A stretch of DNA of 64,000 nucleotides from Austropuccinia psidii (GCA_023105745.1 JALGQZ010000019.1:1178001-1242000); one strand, 5' to 3'; numbered from the stretch's first letter, positions 35,898 to 47,937 are shown. The notes: generated by a model from the letters alone, not told the origin. Program-made: numbers and translations.

Positions 35898-36955
35898 CTA
35901 GCCCTTCTCCACAAGCATCAATGTATAGCTTAAAGGGTAGTTTACAATCTGGCTTAGAAGGAGTGGGGCATTTGTTAAGGAATTTTTCAATTCTTCATAT
36001 GCCTTTACCCTTTCTTCAGTCATTTCATATACTGTCTGTTGGTCACAGAGCTTGTAAAAGGATTTAGAAATTCTTGAAAAGTCTTTTATATGCTGTCTGT
36101 AATAACCCACAAATACTAGAAATGATTTAATTTCTTCTTTGGTTTGAGGAATTGGCTTCAGTAGTACTGCTGCTACTTTATTTCTATCTATGCCCAGATT
36201 TAGTCCAGATAAAACATGTCCTAGTGCTTTCAGTTCACTATAAGCAAAATGACACCTTTTCAAGGAGATTTTCATGTTTACTTGTACTATCTTTTGCAAG
36301 ACTCTTTATAGTCTTGATAAGTGAGTATTCCCAGTTTCTGAGCAAACTATGATATCATAATTATAGATAATCAAGCATCCTTCTTAGAATTCTTCAGGAA
36401 ATATAGTATTCATAATCCTTTGGTAATGGGAAGGTGCATTTTTATACCAAATGGCATTCTCAAATATTCAAAAATTCCACAGTGGACTATTATCCTCAGT
36501 AGTTTTTTGGCATTGTCTGTTAAGACATTTTGATGAAAACCCTTTAGAGAATCCATGGCTGTGATGAACTTAGCCTGAGATAATTGTGTTAATTTCTCAT
36601 GTATTCTGGGTATTGGATATCTTTCAGGGATAGTATAGGTGTTGAGAAATCTAAAGTCCCCTACCATCCTTTATTTTCCCTTACTTAAAGTTATAATGAC
36701 AGGTGTAGTGACCTCTACCTGTTCATTATGTCCTACTTTCCTTAATAACCCAAGGTATATTAATTTTTTAATGTGTGCCATTAAAACTTCTCTAGCTCTT
36801 GGGCTAGATGGGTAATCTGGTCTTCTTAATAGAGGTTGATAAGGTTTTTCCACATTAAGGGTTATGTCTACCTCATTTCCAATTATGTCACCTAGTGGCT
36901 CTTTGTCAGTTGCAAAGGCATTCTTACATTTAAATAAGAGGTCAATCAATTTTCT
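35898..36955 (-). pseudogene. A2 reverse transcriptase, YIDD destroyed
   Basis: Blocks in order: LRRPDYPSSPRAREVL and VEVTTPVIIT (36,671-36,949); GDFRFLNTYTIPERYPIPRI, ITAMDSLKGFHQ and EYLRMPFGIK (36,410-36,667); thumb and connection [21 protein letters not shown] and [15 protein letters not shown] (35,898-36,299). At 36,360-36,385 the active-site motif reads LIIYNYDIIVCSE where the family has YIDD, so the first Asp of the pair is gone. There are at least three frame interruptions. The enzyme would copy element RNA to DNA; this copy is dead. Confidence 0.88.
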
Positions 36956-37116
36956 TTCATTTTTTCTGTTAATTTGTTATTGAATTCTTCCTCTTTCAGT
37001 TGTTCAGCTATGAAAAAATCCTTTTCTGGGCTTTTTCCTTCATTCTTAATAACTGTAATTTGTTTTTTGTTATTGAAGAAGCCAGAATTTTGTGTTTTAT
37101 TGTCTCCTATGGTAAA

Positions 37117-37479
37117 CTATCTATCTTTTTGGTTAGAGATATCTATGCCATAAATTGACAAGTAGTCATTTCCAAGTATAAATTGGTTACAAGTGCAGTT
37201 GTCCATTACTACAAACTCTACTCTCAATCTGATACATTGTGAAGGATGAGGAAAAATCAGTGTTAAGTCAGTTAGTACAAGGGGCTTCATGCTTTCACTT
37301 GCACTACTAAATTTCACCCCTTGTATTGGTATAGGTTTTTCTTCCCAATCTATTACAATTTGTTTCAAATAACTCTTACCAACACAGGTACAATATGCTC
37401 CTGTATCTAAGCTCACTTTTGCCTCTTGGTTTTCCACCATGACAATAATTATACTTGATTTTCCAGCTTTATATCCCAT
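37117..37479 (-). pseudogene. A2 aspartic protease region
   Basis: A 120-codon open piece. The active-site motif VSLDTGAYCTCVG is intact. Hydrophobic strands follow and then the flap/end motif FILGNDYLSIYGIDI. Length and order fit a gypsy protease between the zinc knuckle and RT. This domain would cut the Gag-Pol precursor. The piece itself is uninterrupted, but the flanking frames are not. Confidence 0.82.
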
Positions 37480-37716
37480 CCCTTTTGCTGGTTTGGTTCT
37501 ATACAGTTTGGCATCTTGTATGTTTTTCAGGTTTTTATCAGATGTTCCAACTTGTGGTAAGTTTGAATTGACATCCAGTACTTCATATATTAAATAAATA
37601 TTATTAATTTGTTCAAGAATTATATTGATTTCATCACTTTCAGAAGTTTCTGATTATTCAGTGTCCTTTTCAGAATCAGATTCTTCTTTATCATTGTGGT
37701 CCTCTGTGTCCACAAT

Positions 37717-37914
37717 TCAATTGATTTTTGCTTTTTTAAGGCAATTATTGGCTAAGTGTCCAATACCTCCACATTGGTGGCACGTTACTTTATCATTACT
37801 GTTGGATATATTGGGCTTGAAAGTTTCTCTTGGTCTATCTTTCTTGATAAATGATTTATTTGGATTTTTAATGTCCAATTTCTTCCAAGTTCTGACAATT
37901 TCTGTCCTTGTCAC
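37717..37914 (-). pseudogene. A2 nucleocapsid zinc knuckle
   Basis: An open piece with CHQCGGIGHLANNC, an intact CX2CX4HX4C knuckle, preceded by a Lys/Pro-rich basic linker and followed by an acidic Glu/Asp/Ser-rich segment in other frames. This is the RNA-binding end of Gag. Confidence 0.85.
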
Positions 37915-38029
37915 TATGTATTCTAGTGACTTGATATACTCTTCTGTGGAGCATGTTTCTTTACACCTGCTTCTCAGGGAATTTTCTAATTATCCTCCAC
38001 ATTTCTTAAGTATTTTCATGTGTCCCACT

Positions 38030-39709
38030 TGTTGTGACATTTCTGGGTACAGTGCATTTAATATTTCAACTTTTTTTAAGAACCAAGTCCAAGGTTTATC
38101 CTTGTCTGGGTCAAAGAAGGAATTTTCAAATGAATTCTCTATTTTGAACCTCTAGGAATCATTAGCTCACTTTGTGATTATTTCTTGTTTCCACCAAGAC
38201 CAGGTATATTTGCCATTTGTTTGCCTTATGCCATAATACCATATTTTTTCATATTTCTCAAATAGTGAGTGTAATATGGCAGTGATTAATTTTTCTGGTA
38301 TGGCATAATCTTCTTGTAACATGTAAATTGTTTTTAAAAATGACATATGATCATATTCACCTTCTCCTGTGAATGTTAGCCATTCTTTTAATTGAGGTGC
38401 TTCCTTCATTGAGACTTTGTTATTGTCTTGATGACTCGAGTCTGTTATGAATGAATTTGGTATCTCCTCTTTTGATTTAACAGGACTTCTTATGTGAGAA
38501 AGTGGGGATGATAGCTTTGGCATATTTAATTTAGCCACATTCATTTTATCCATTTTCTCAGTAATAAGTCTTACTTCATTTTGAATATCATCTCTCAGAT
38601 TCATTCTTTCTTCATCACTTTTTCCTAATGGTCTAGAAGTAATTTTTGGTGTGATTAAGTCTTTTCTTCAAATGTTTCTACAGAAATACTTAATTTGTTT
38701 AATTTTTCTGTAATATTATCAATACTCACATCATAATTGATTGTCAAAGTTGTATCTTTGATATATTTTATATATTTATACAATTCCTGTTGTCCTTGTA
38801 TTGATTTTTGAGTATTGTCAATTGAAACTTTTGGCTTATTATTTTCAGCAATAAATTTAATGTTATAAATTTCTTTTTTATTTTATACAACAATTTTTGT
38901 TAAAGATGACAAATTATTATTTATTTCGTGGAAGGATAATAAGCGGTTTTTAATTTCTTTAAGAGGTAAAATACTATTTTTAATTTCTGTTCAAGTATTT
39001 ACAACATCTGGAGACAAAGGTATTTCTTTGGGAAATGAGGTTGTCTCATTCTTTGTTCCTCCTTGTCCTTGAATTCCATCAAGGTTCTGGCCATGTTGAA
39101 GACATTTTCCATGGCATGTTTTTGGATTTTTGGAATTCTGTAACTTGGGGAATATGGTTTTCTACAGTTTGTTTTCTTGTTCTTCTTCCCTTCTTGGGGA
39201 AGTGGGTTGGCTTGGGGCTTGCTGGTAGAAGCTACTGGGGCTTCTTCCTTGGTTGCCTCCCTCTTTTTGGCATGGTATCCCTTGATCGTTTTGCTTTGAG
39301 GTTTGGATGATAGTGGATTCTATCCATTGGAGTATCTCACTATTTCCTCCTCTTTGAGGAACCTTTTGACAATGTGCCAGGATTTCATCACTCCTTAGTG
39401 TATTTTTGGCAACATTTCCCAATCCTTGTCCTTGTGCACTGTGTAGTACTGCTTGTACTGGCTTATGTAAGTGTGAATTTGAGCCCTCTGAATGTGATTT
39501 GTACCTATTTGAGTCATGCATACTTAGTTTTAACTCTGGTTCAGATATTATGGGAATTTCTGGGACTTTCCTTTGGGATAGGGCACTTCCTTGTGTGGAA
39601 TCTGTTCCACTGGGGATTTTGCCCTTTTCCCTTTTGAGGGATCAATTATACCTCTGAGTCCAGCTCCATCTGATTGGATGGAGTATTGGGAACCTCTTCT
39701 GGTAGTCAT
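38030..39709 (-). pseudogene. A2 gag pseudogene
   Basis: The start ATG is at 39,709 (MTTRRGSQYSIQSD), conserved with the truncated element at 7,645. Open pieces are 39,162-39,521 (polar Ser/Gln/His text, SSFYQQAPSQPTSPRR) and 38,167-38,604 (coiled-coil-like Lys/Glu part, then capsid block LKEWLTFTGEGEYDHMSF and TWSWWKQEIITK). Stops and shifts lie between them, around 38,640-39,150. The order matches the A1 gag. Confidence 0.85.
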
Positions 39710-39786
39710 AATTTCAAAAAATAAAAAATAAAAATATTTTAGGAAAAGAACTCCTTTTTATGGCAATTTATAAAGGAGGTACTCAC

Positions 39787-39936
39787 CTTCAGAGTCCTGA
39801 ATAGTGGGTCCTGGAAAGTCTAATTTATTAGCTTTCTTTTTCTTAATGACAATTGGTGTTGGGGAACTTGGGCAAGTTTCTTCCACCAATCTTTCAACGG
39901 TGGTCTTATTGTCCTCTGCTGGATTTTCTTCAAACA
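39787..39936 (-). pseudogene. A2 leader exon/ORF upstream of gag
   Basis: Exactly 150 bases lie between an acceptor-like TTTGTCTTTTTAG and a donor-like GTGAGT in element orientation. The frame is open (FEENPAEDNKTTVERLVEE ... PGPTIQDSE), acidic then Lys-rich then Pro-containing. It is conserved in A1 and the truncated element. No family was recognised. It may be an exon spliced toward gag or an independent small ORF. Confidence 0.5.
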
Positions 39937-40411
39937 CTAAAAAGACAAATAAATATAAGTATTTTGTATATGAATAGTGCTCTTTTTGGTAAGATATGGC
40001 AATTTTCCACATAAAAAAATGCTTTTATATCTTAGAAAAAGTAAAATGAATAAAGAAATGAAAAAACTTGAATAAAAATAATCTTTTTTATTGGTTTTTA
40101 ATATTTTGTAATATTTTTGAAGAATAAAATAAAAAATGAAGATGATTCTTTCATGAAGTTAGTTTATAATATGAAATTATTTTTAATCAATAAAATATCT
40201 TTTTGAATCACTAGAGTCACTCAAAGAAAGTTCTTGCAAGTCTAAGGATGTGAAAAACCACATGTAAGACAGTACAATTGCTTTCCAAATGCCTCAATAG
40301 CGTTTAAAATCAATAAATATAAAATTATTATATAATTTGATGATAATTATGATTTATTATTGGATAAGCCCAATTATAATATTTTTAAAGATCTTTTTAA
40401 GTATATATTAA

Positions 40412-40424
40412 GGCCAGGACCCCA
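40412..40424 (-). promoter_or_regulatory. Putative primer-binding site of A2
   Basis: In element orientation TGGGGTCCTGGCC begins two bases inside the 5' LTR. The homologous block is present in A1 and the truncated element, which supports a tRNA-primer role. Confidence 0.55.
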
Positions 40425-40426
40425 AA

Positions 40427-42405
40427 TGTAAGGTTTGACTATGAAACAAGAAGTAAAAATTACTAATATTTTACTTATTGTACTCTTAATTTCCTTATAA
40501 ATAAAATAAATAAGATAAAAATAATTATAATAATCAAGATTCATTATAATCATGGCGTAAAAATAATTATATTCTTAATTAAATATAATAATATAATTTA
40601 TATTGTGAAAAATAATATAATGAATAAATATATTAATATTTGATAATTAATATATCTAAAAGTACTTTATTATTGCTACCAACAAATAATAAATGCATAC
40701 AAAATTGTTGTTTATTAATAAAAACAATTGATAACTCTAATATTACTAATATTAAAGCTATATATTAATATGAATACTATTCATATTAATTGAAGAATTA
40801 TTAATCCTAAGAATAGAGAGAAATTATTATAATAAGAGAAAATAACATACTTTTGATGCTTAATATAATAATTTTGGATGATTTTACGCCAGATAATGTA
40901 AATACAACTTATTTAAATTGTATTTATAAATAAAAATGAAAGAAATTACAAATTTTCTTGATTCTATGTGGAAATAAGATTTTTGAGAGAATTACAACAA
41001 AACAAATGAACAATTGGAGTAATCACATCAAAACTAGGATTATGATGAAGACTACCTTTTTTCTTTGATAAAGAAGAGATTTATATATAAAGAATAAAGA
41101 TTTTACCTTTTGATTTAATTGTTTTATTGTTTTGATGCATCTGAGGGGAAAATAGAGTAAAAAATGGTCTATTTATAGTAAATACCTCCCTTCTAGAGTC
41201 CATCAGGATACAAGTAGATGTTTACTGATGGTATCCACTGGAAATGATCATTACTTTAAGGTTTAGTGATGATTAAGTCATTATCAAACCATCTTATCTC
41301 ACTATTACGCCATTATTTAGAGTTATCACTATGACTCTAAGTTTGATGACATCATAGGGTTGGAAGAAGCCTAAAATTTGTGGATTTTATTAGTATCAAT
41401 CCTAATATAATAGTATTTACCAATTTTATCAGTTACATAACTGTTAAACTTAAAATAAGATAACAGTGAGTGATCAGAAATGTTTGATTTTAAGCTTAAA
41501 CTTTGATCACCAATAACTTCTAAGCTATACATGCTACAGCTATTCTGAGAGCAAACTCTGATTTCTTGGTATGTCCTCATTAAATTGACAAGAGCATTTC
41601 ATTACATAATCAAAACTCTATTCTTTGATAATTTTACTTGTATCTCATCTTTTCTGTCAAAATTCAATATTTTAAGCTTCCAACCTTGATGTCAAAGGGT
41701 TATACCTTGAATACTATGATAAGAATTAAATTGTTATTCACATATGAGCTATTAGAATCTAAATATTTACTTTTTCCAAGTTTGGAACACTTTCACAACA
41801 AAGTGGTCAACAGCTCCAGTAATTTTGTTCAATAAACCCTTACAAGCTATAACCTTGCTTATAGCTTGTCAATTAAAGCTCCTATATGTGTTATTAAAGT
41901 AATTGTGTTAGTACTTTATTTTTGGTTTAACTCTCTATCATGTATATTTCAAGAGATATTAGCTAAAAACCATGAATATATGCATTGACCAAAAAAGTGC
42001 ATATATTCAGCTTAATTCCTCAAGTATTGACTTTAGAGAATTGTCATAAAGTTGTTTTATGTGTAGTATCTCTTGGGGAATCCAATGGTGCAATTTATTC
42101 CACATGTTGCTTCATTGGATCTGAGTTAAATAAGATTTTATGTCTTTTTTAGGGTATTATTACTTATTATTCAGTAATTATTGACTTTACAGATATGCCA
42201 AAAAAATGATATATGTTTATTTTACCATGAGGAATCTAATGAAGTAATTCACTTCACATGTTTACCCATTAGACTCTCACTTAATACAGAGTTTGTACCT
42301 ATTTATGGCATTTTCACTAGTTTTAATATAATTATTATGAGTATAATTCTTATAAAGTTTTTCTTGTGACCTTTTTTGATATTTGGTCATAACCAAAGGC
42401 TCACA
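40427..42405 (-). repeat. 5' LTR of A2
   Basis: 1,979 bases, TGTAAG to TCACA on the plus strand. It has the TATA block at 41,169-41,177 (minus strand) and a clear 154-bp-period tandem duplication (units starting 42,026 and 42,180). Confidence 0.93.
41169..41177 (-). promoter_or_regulatory. TATA box of the A2 5' LTR
   Basis: ctatttata on the plus strand, TATAAATAG in element orientation, at the family-conserved position. This would be the element's own promoter. Confidence 0.55.
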
Positions 42406-42410
42406 TAATT

Positions 42411-43530
42411 TTAATTAAATTGCATCTTCTCCATAGAGGGCCTTAGTTACAAAAGGTCATGCAAAGGAATCTTTGAGCTTTCTACATCCTTTGAATTATT
42501 GAGGTTAGTGGTAGATACAAGTACTAAATCTACCACTTTGAAATCTGGAGTGGCATGTGATTTTTCCCATTTTTCTTTGGCATATGCAAATGAGTACTCC
42601 ATGCACCTTACTGCATGATTTCTAGCTTTGTGTATAATTCTTTTGATTATACTAGCTGTGGGATGTATTTCAACAAAATCTCTCCTTAATGAATCTTGGG
42701 GCAATTTGTGATTCCATACCTCCTCTAGAATAGCAAGAGTTTGATTGGTACTGGAATGAATGGATGTTTCATATACCAATTCCAGTGCCGGTAGAAGAGT
42801 ACACCAATCATGGGTTAACCCATCAAAATCTACAAATTAAAGGCAATACGCACAAAATCTTCTTGCCACATCTTCAAAGGTTTGTATCATTCTTTCAGCC
42901 AGACCATCAGTTTGTGGGTGGTAGGCTGTAGAGAAGGACAAATTTGTTCCAAAATAATTGATGCAGATTTGTCCATAGGTCTGAGGTGAAATTGGGATCT
43001 CTGTCACTAATTATATTTGTGAATATGCCAGTGCATGATATTACTCTATTGCATATTAGAAGGGCTTTATCCATGGCTGTATAATCCTTGTGACATTGTA
43101 GAAAGATTGGAGTCTTAATAAATCTGTCAACAATCACTAGGAATGCATTATAACTTCTATAAGCCACTGGTTGTAGGCCAGTCACCCAATCCATATGGAC
43201 AATTTACCAAGGTCTTCTGGGTTCTTGGATTTTGATCATATTTCCAAGTCTTTTGCCAGTGGATTTATTTGCCTTTTGACATCTCTCACAGGTTTTACAT
43301 TACTCTGAAACATATTTCTGCCACATTGGCCATTATATACAGTTCTTTATCTTTTCTCTTTTCCTGTCCTCAGACAGATGTGCTGAGGAGGGGCTGTCAT
43401 GGCATTTTTTCAGTACAAGGTTTATAATGGACCTGTCCACAACTGTCATTACGCATGTATGCTTAGTTCTGTGGTAAATTATACCATCCAGTAAGTGAAA
43501 TCTTCCTTCATCATAAAATGTCTTCCATAT
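42411..43530 (-). pseudogene. Family-C integrase (detached from its chromodomain)
   Basis: The core is at 42,907-43,194: MDWVTGLQP (first Asp kept) and SDRDPNFTSDLW (second Asp kept). After a frameshift, TDGLAERMIQ keeps the Glu near 42,880-42,915. The C-terminal part is at 42,447-42,779 (YETSIHSSTNQT ... KSHATPDFKVVDLVLVS). The zinc-binding part near 43,250-43,450 is broken by stops. The coding text runs right up to the A2 insertion edge (42,410) and continues at 31,865 once A2 is ignored. Confidence 0.85.
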
Positions 43531-44400
43531 TTAATCTAAGGCATCTATAAAAGAGTTTTCTTTACAGTCTTTGGTAAGTAATTGGAATAGGATGCTACAA
43601 TTACTATCTTGACTATAACTGCTTCTTATTTCTCCAAAGAATGTTGTTTTCAGATCTGTAACACTGCTTCCTTCCATTGGGATCTGTGGGGAAGCCTCTT
43701 CTGGCACACGAGCAGTATTATCAATATTATTGGGTAAAGGCCATCTTCTCAGTCCATCTTCATTTTTATCAATATTCCCATCTTTGTGAACAATAGTCAT
43801 ATTACCTCTCTACTCCTGTATGAGCATATGCCTGTTAGGTGTTTTGATGTTTAAAAGTGATTTAACAGTGGTACAATCTGTCATCACTTCAAAAACACAT
43901 CCTTCCAGGAAGTAATTGAGTTTCTCTAAGGCCCAGACAAGGCATAAACACTCCATCTGAATTTACCCACATCTAGCTTCAGTTCATTTGATTTTCCTGG
44001 ATATGAAAAATATGGGTCCTTCCACAGGTTTATCATTTATAATCTGGACCTGATCAAGTGCAGCACCTAGCCCATCCCCTGATGCATCAATATAAAGATT
44101 CAAGGGCAGCTTAAAGTCTGGAATCAGTAAGAGTGGAGAAGTGGTAAAGGCTTTTCTTCAAGATTTAAAGGCTCTGACTCTGTAAAAGGTCATTTCAAAT
44201 ACTGTGTCTTTGTCACATAATTTATAAGGAGGCCTTTCTATGGATGCAAAATATTAAATATGCTGCCTGTAATATCCTGCAAATTCCCAAAATAACTGAA
44301 TTTCTTTTTTATTCTGAGGCATAGGTTGCAGTAGAACTGCTGCAACTTTGTTTTTTCAATCCCAAGGGATACAACAGATAATACATGGCCCAGTGCTTTG
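43531..44400 (-). pseudogene. Family-C RNase H and linker
   Basis: An open piece at 43,531-43,800 begins [22 protein letters not shown], the last RNase H block, and runs into the linker before the integrase. Upstream (43,810-44,400) are degraded RNase H and RT-connection blocks such as NRHMLIQ and the TEARCG type, with several stops. Confidence 0.75.
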
Positions 44401-45110
44401 AGTTATTACAACCCAACATGAAATTTCTTTAAGGGAATTTTCATGTTTACAGATTGAATTTTGTTCAAAGCTCTGGATAATCTGTATATATGTTCTTCCC
44501 AAGTCTTGGAACAGAAAATAATATCATCAATGTAAATGATTAACCATCCTTCTGAAAGTTCTTCAGGGAAGATTTCATTCATCATTCTTTGGAAGTGTGA
44601 AGGTGCATTCTTGATACCAAAAGGAATCCTTAGATATTCATACACTCCACAATGAACAATAATTCTCAAGTATTTTCTTTCCCTTGGTGTCACCACATTT
44701 TGATGAAATCCCTTAAGGGTATCCATAGTGCTTATATACACTGCTTGAGATATTTGGGTAAGGGCAATTTGGGTTTTGGTATTGGGTACCTGTCTGGAAC
44801 AGTGTAAGTGTTCAGAGCCCTAAATTCCCCAACCATCCTATATTTCCCATTATGCCATGCCACTATGACTGGTGTAGTTATTTCTACTTCCTCAGTGTGA
44901 CCAATATCTCTTATTACACTAAGGTCTAGAAGTTCTTTAATATGAATTTCCAGAGCTGCTCTTAATTTAGGACTTGCTGGATATGCAGGTCTTCTCAAGA
45001 GTGGTGGGTAAGGTCTTTCAATATTAAGAAGAATGTCAACTTCATGACCAACAATTGCTCCCAGTGGCTCTTTATCATATGAGAAGGCTTCTTTGCGGTA
45101 ATATAAAAGG
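44401..45110 (-). pseudogene. Family-C reverse transcriptase, YIDD intact
   Basis: 44,732-44,998: LRRPAYPASPKLRAAL-type finger block, VEITTPVIVAWHNGKYRMVGEFRALNTYTVPDRYPIP. 44,406-44,741: STMDTLKGFHQNV, EYLRIPFGIKNAPSHFQRMM and WLIIYIDDIIFCSKTWEEH, with the catalytic YIDD complete. A frameshift near 44,735 separates the two pieces, and another break follows at 44,405. Of the gypsy RTs in the window this has the best active site. Confidence 0.88.
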
Positions 45111-45299
45111 GAAGAAAGTTCACTTTCTTGTTTATCAGTGAGATGAAGACTGATTTCAGCTTCATTTAACTTTTCAGACTTGAATTCTTCTAACTCTAAG
45201 TTGACTGGTGATACTTTTTTTTACTTTAATTTGTCTTTTAAATGATAAAAAAGCAAATTTTTGACACTTATTGTCCCCAGTAGTAAATTATCTGTCTTT

Positions 45300-45670
45300 C
45301 TTGTTATGTAAATCTATTCCATACATAATTAAGTAATCATTTCCAAATATAAAATGGGTACTAGAGCAGTTTTCCATAACAACTAATTCAACAGTTATTC
45401 TTGAAATTCAATTTATGTGTGGAAGTATTATAGTAGTCTCAAATATGCCCAATTCTTTCATTGGATTACTTGCACTATTAAATTTTATGCCATCAATTGG
45501 CAACAATTGATCAAAGTTTGGTACACAGATTTTAAGAAAATATTTGCCAACACAAGAGCAGAAGGCTCCTGGGTCAAGTAAAAGCTTAGTGGGTTTGTTG
45601 TCAATTACCACTTCTGTTAAACAGGAGTTACCAGATGTATAAACGTTTCACCTGTTTGGTTTGGTCTTCA
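45300..45670 (-). pseudogene. Family-C protease, active site altered
   Basis: An open piece at 45,408-45,611 contains KLLLDPGAFCSCVG where the family has DTG, so Thr of the active-site triplet is Pro. The flap-end text LGNDYLIMYGID is recognisable near 45,310-45,350. It is likely inactive. Confidence 0.75.
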
Positions 45671-45788
45671 TTAGTTATTCATCTTGAATCTTTGATAAAT
45701 CAAGTTGACCATTTCTTAATTGTGGCAAGTGGGAATAATATTCCATGATGTCAAAAGTGGCATTGATATTTTCTATATCTTTTGAAGA

Positions 45789-45974
45789 TTAATAATATAT
45801 CAATGATTTATCATCTGAATTTTCCTCAATTACCTCACCATCTTTCTCAACATCAGGTTCCTTTTCAATATCAAATTCATTGATTTTCCCCTTTCTTGGA
45901 CATGAATTAGCTAAATGTGTGGTGCTCTGGAAAATATGGCACTTCCTGATTATATTTGTAGATTTATGTTTCAT
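45789..45974 (-). pseudogene. Family-C zinc knuckle, one Cys lost
   Basis: The piece reads KCHIFQSTTHLANSC. The CX2CX4HX4C spacing is kept, but the second Cys is Phe. It is followed by an acidic Glu/Asp-rich stretch as in family A. Confidence 0.75.
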
Positions 45975-46003
45975 TTTATTAGAATTTTCTTTGGGATTTT
46001 TGT

Positions 46004-47747
46004 CTACAGAATCTTTCCAAGGTGTATTAAAACATTTTCACCACTGAAGCGAGGCCATTCCTTGAGCTTTTGTACTCCTTTCAATAGTTCTTGGCCCATT
46101 GATGGGTCCAAGTTATGGAAAGAGGCAGAAAATTCATTCTTTAATTGTGAAATTTCTACATCCAATACTTGTGGATTGGGAATTCTTGTACCCTCATTTT
46201 GATTTAGAGGTGTAGACATTCTTGGTAGGGTGTGCAGTAATTTTCCAATATCATTCATTTTAATGTTGCTACACCTTTGAGAATTTCTAAGCTCATGTTG
46301 GAAGCTTTGTATTAAGTCCATTACTTCAATTTTATACATATCTTCCTTATGTATCAATTTTTGCCATAATTCTGTCAGTCTAGTATTATCAGAAATGACT
46401 TTATTCAACTTTATTGTTAATTTTGATACTTCTTGTTGTGAGGTTTTGAAATACTTTTTCAAGGCAATTGTATATGTCTTTACTTCAGTAAATGAATTTT
46501 CAATATAATAAAGGAATTTCTTATTATCTTCTTTGATAAGATCTATGGCTTGTTTTATTATTGTTTCAATTATGTCATTAATAGTGAATTTAGAATATTT
46601 GTCTTTCAATTCTTTAATAATGGCAGATTATTCATTTAATTCATTGAGAAATGAACTGTAATTATTAAAGGTTTTAATTGCTCTTAAAGCTTTTTCAAGA
46701 CACATAAGTGTCTCATTTATTTGGCTTAGACTTAAAGTATTTGTTCTAAGATTATTACAAATTGATAAGTTTTTATCAGAAATATGACTTTTTACATCAT
46801 TTATCACTATGTACAGGTTTGGAATTCCATCCAGAATATCAGAAATCATTTCTGGTATTTTATCATGGCTTCCTCTTTTTGCTGTAATTCCATCATTGTT
46901 CTGGCCATCTGAAATACATTTTTCATGGCATCCTGCTGAGGTTTTGGGATTCTGTGTCCCTGGATGTAAGGGTTTGTAGCTGGCGCTTTTCCTTTTCCCT
47001 TTTCTGAGCTTATGGCTTCTTTTTCACGTTGGAATTGCTGCTTCTGGCTACTGGGGCTGTTTATGGCACTTTCTTGGGTGGTGGAGGGTTGTTTTCCCTT
47101 TATTATGCTGTTGAAAGCATCATGTTTTTTATTTTCCATCAATGGATGCCACCCATTAGGTAACTTGCAAGTGTTGGGATGGCCCAGGAATTTTCTCACA
47201 TTCAGTTGGAAATTCATGCAGGTTCTCCACAGATCTGCAAGGATATGGTACTCTTTGTGCTCCAATGCATTGTTGTATGCCTTCTGGCTGGCTTTTTGAA
47301 TATTCACTGAGGCTTCTTGTGGCTGTTTCAGCTGTGTTTGAAGGTAAAACAGTATTATCAGCTTCAGAATAGCATAAATTATTAGTTTGGGTTTCAATTA
47401 CTGACCCTTGTTATTCTTTAACTGATTGGCTTCTGCAATCATCACATTTATAAGCTTTTTGAGAGCTTCTTGAGGGGTTATAGCTGGCTCTTGATCTGGC
47501 TGAAGACATATTTATGATCAAAAAGCTTTAAAAATACTAATTTTATGTCACAAAACTTACTATTGGCAAATTTCTTTGCCTTCTGAAGGGTATTAATTAT
47601 GTCCAAGTTAATCAACTCAGAAGAAAATGGCTCTGGTTGGTTGTTCTGAGTTATAATAGCTGTGCTATTAGAGCAAGAATTGGCAGTACTGGAAGGAATA
47701 ATGCTAGTAACTGTTGATGGAGTTTCAATATTTTCTTGTCTTCCCAT
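46004..47747 (-). pseudogene. Family-C gag pseudogene
   Basis: The likely start is MGRQENIETPST at 47,747. Pieces: N-terminal exon (to 47,561), a Gln/Ser/Lys-rich part with a conserved-looking HILADLWRTCMNFQLNVRKFLGHPNT block (46,846-47,397), a helical part (46,628-46,849), and a long coiled-coil-like piece (46,004-46,609) ending in the capsid start LKEWPRFSGEN. It differs from family-A gag except for that capsid motif. Frame breaks separate the pieces. Confidence 0.8.
47500..47560 (-). other. Candidate 61-bp intron in family-C gag
   Basis: In element orientation GTAAGT at 47,560 and ...TTCAG ending at 47,500 bound a short AT-rich stretch directly after KKFAN. Size and borders fit a small fungal spliceosomal intron. 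Removal joins two protein-like stretches, but there is no transcript evidence. Confidence 0.45.
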
Positions 47748-47937
47748 GTTTTCAGACACCCAAATGAATGAAGAAAGCAACTAATTAAGTAAAAAAAGAT
47801 TCTTCAAAAGAGAAATGAAAAAATAAAGCCTCACTTATAATATGGAAAATTCTGATTTTTTGTGAATTTTTTAGATTCTTAAGTATAGCAAAAAGGATTT
47901 AAAAGGAGTAGAAAATATGTCACAGGTAAAATATCAT

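Larger units (their letters stand above)
31866..42405 (-). mobile_element. Family-A Ty3/gypsy retrotransposon A2 (full length, nested in C)
   Basis: 10,540 bases bounded by TGTAAG...TCACA on the plus strand. The five bases on each side are TAATT (31,861-31,865 and 42,406-42,410), a perfect target-site duplication. Both LTRs and every pol domain are present in the usual gypsy order: gag, protease, RT, RNase H, integrase, chromodomain. Stops and frameshifts occur in all of them. In a hand-aligned stretch of about 265 bases the two LTRs differ at roughly ten positions, indicating an old but not ancient insertion. Confidence 0.94.

Noticed and set aside
37625..38155. A 176-codon plus-strand ORF
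   Set aside because: It is the antisense shadow of the A2 gag and zinc-knuckle region, whose minus-strand text is clearly the real one.
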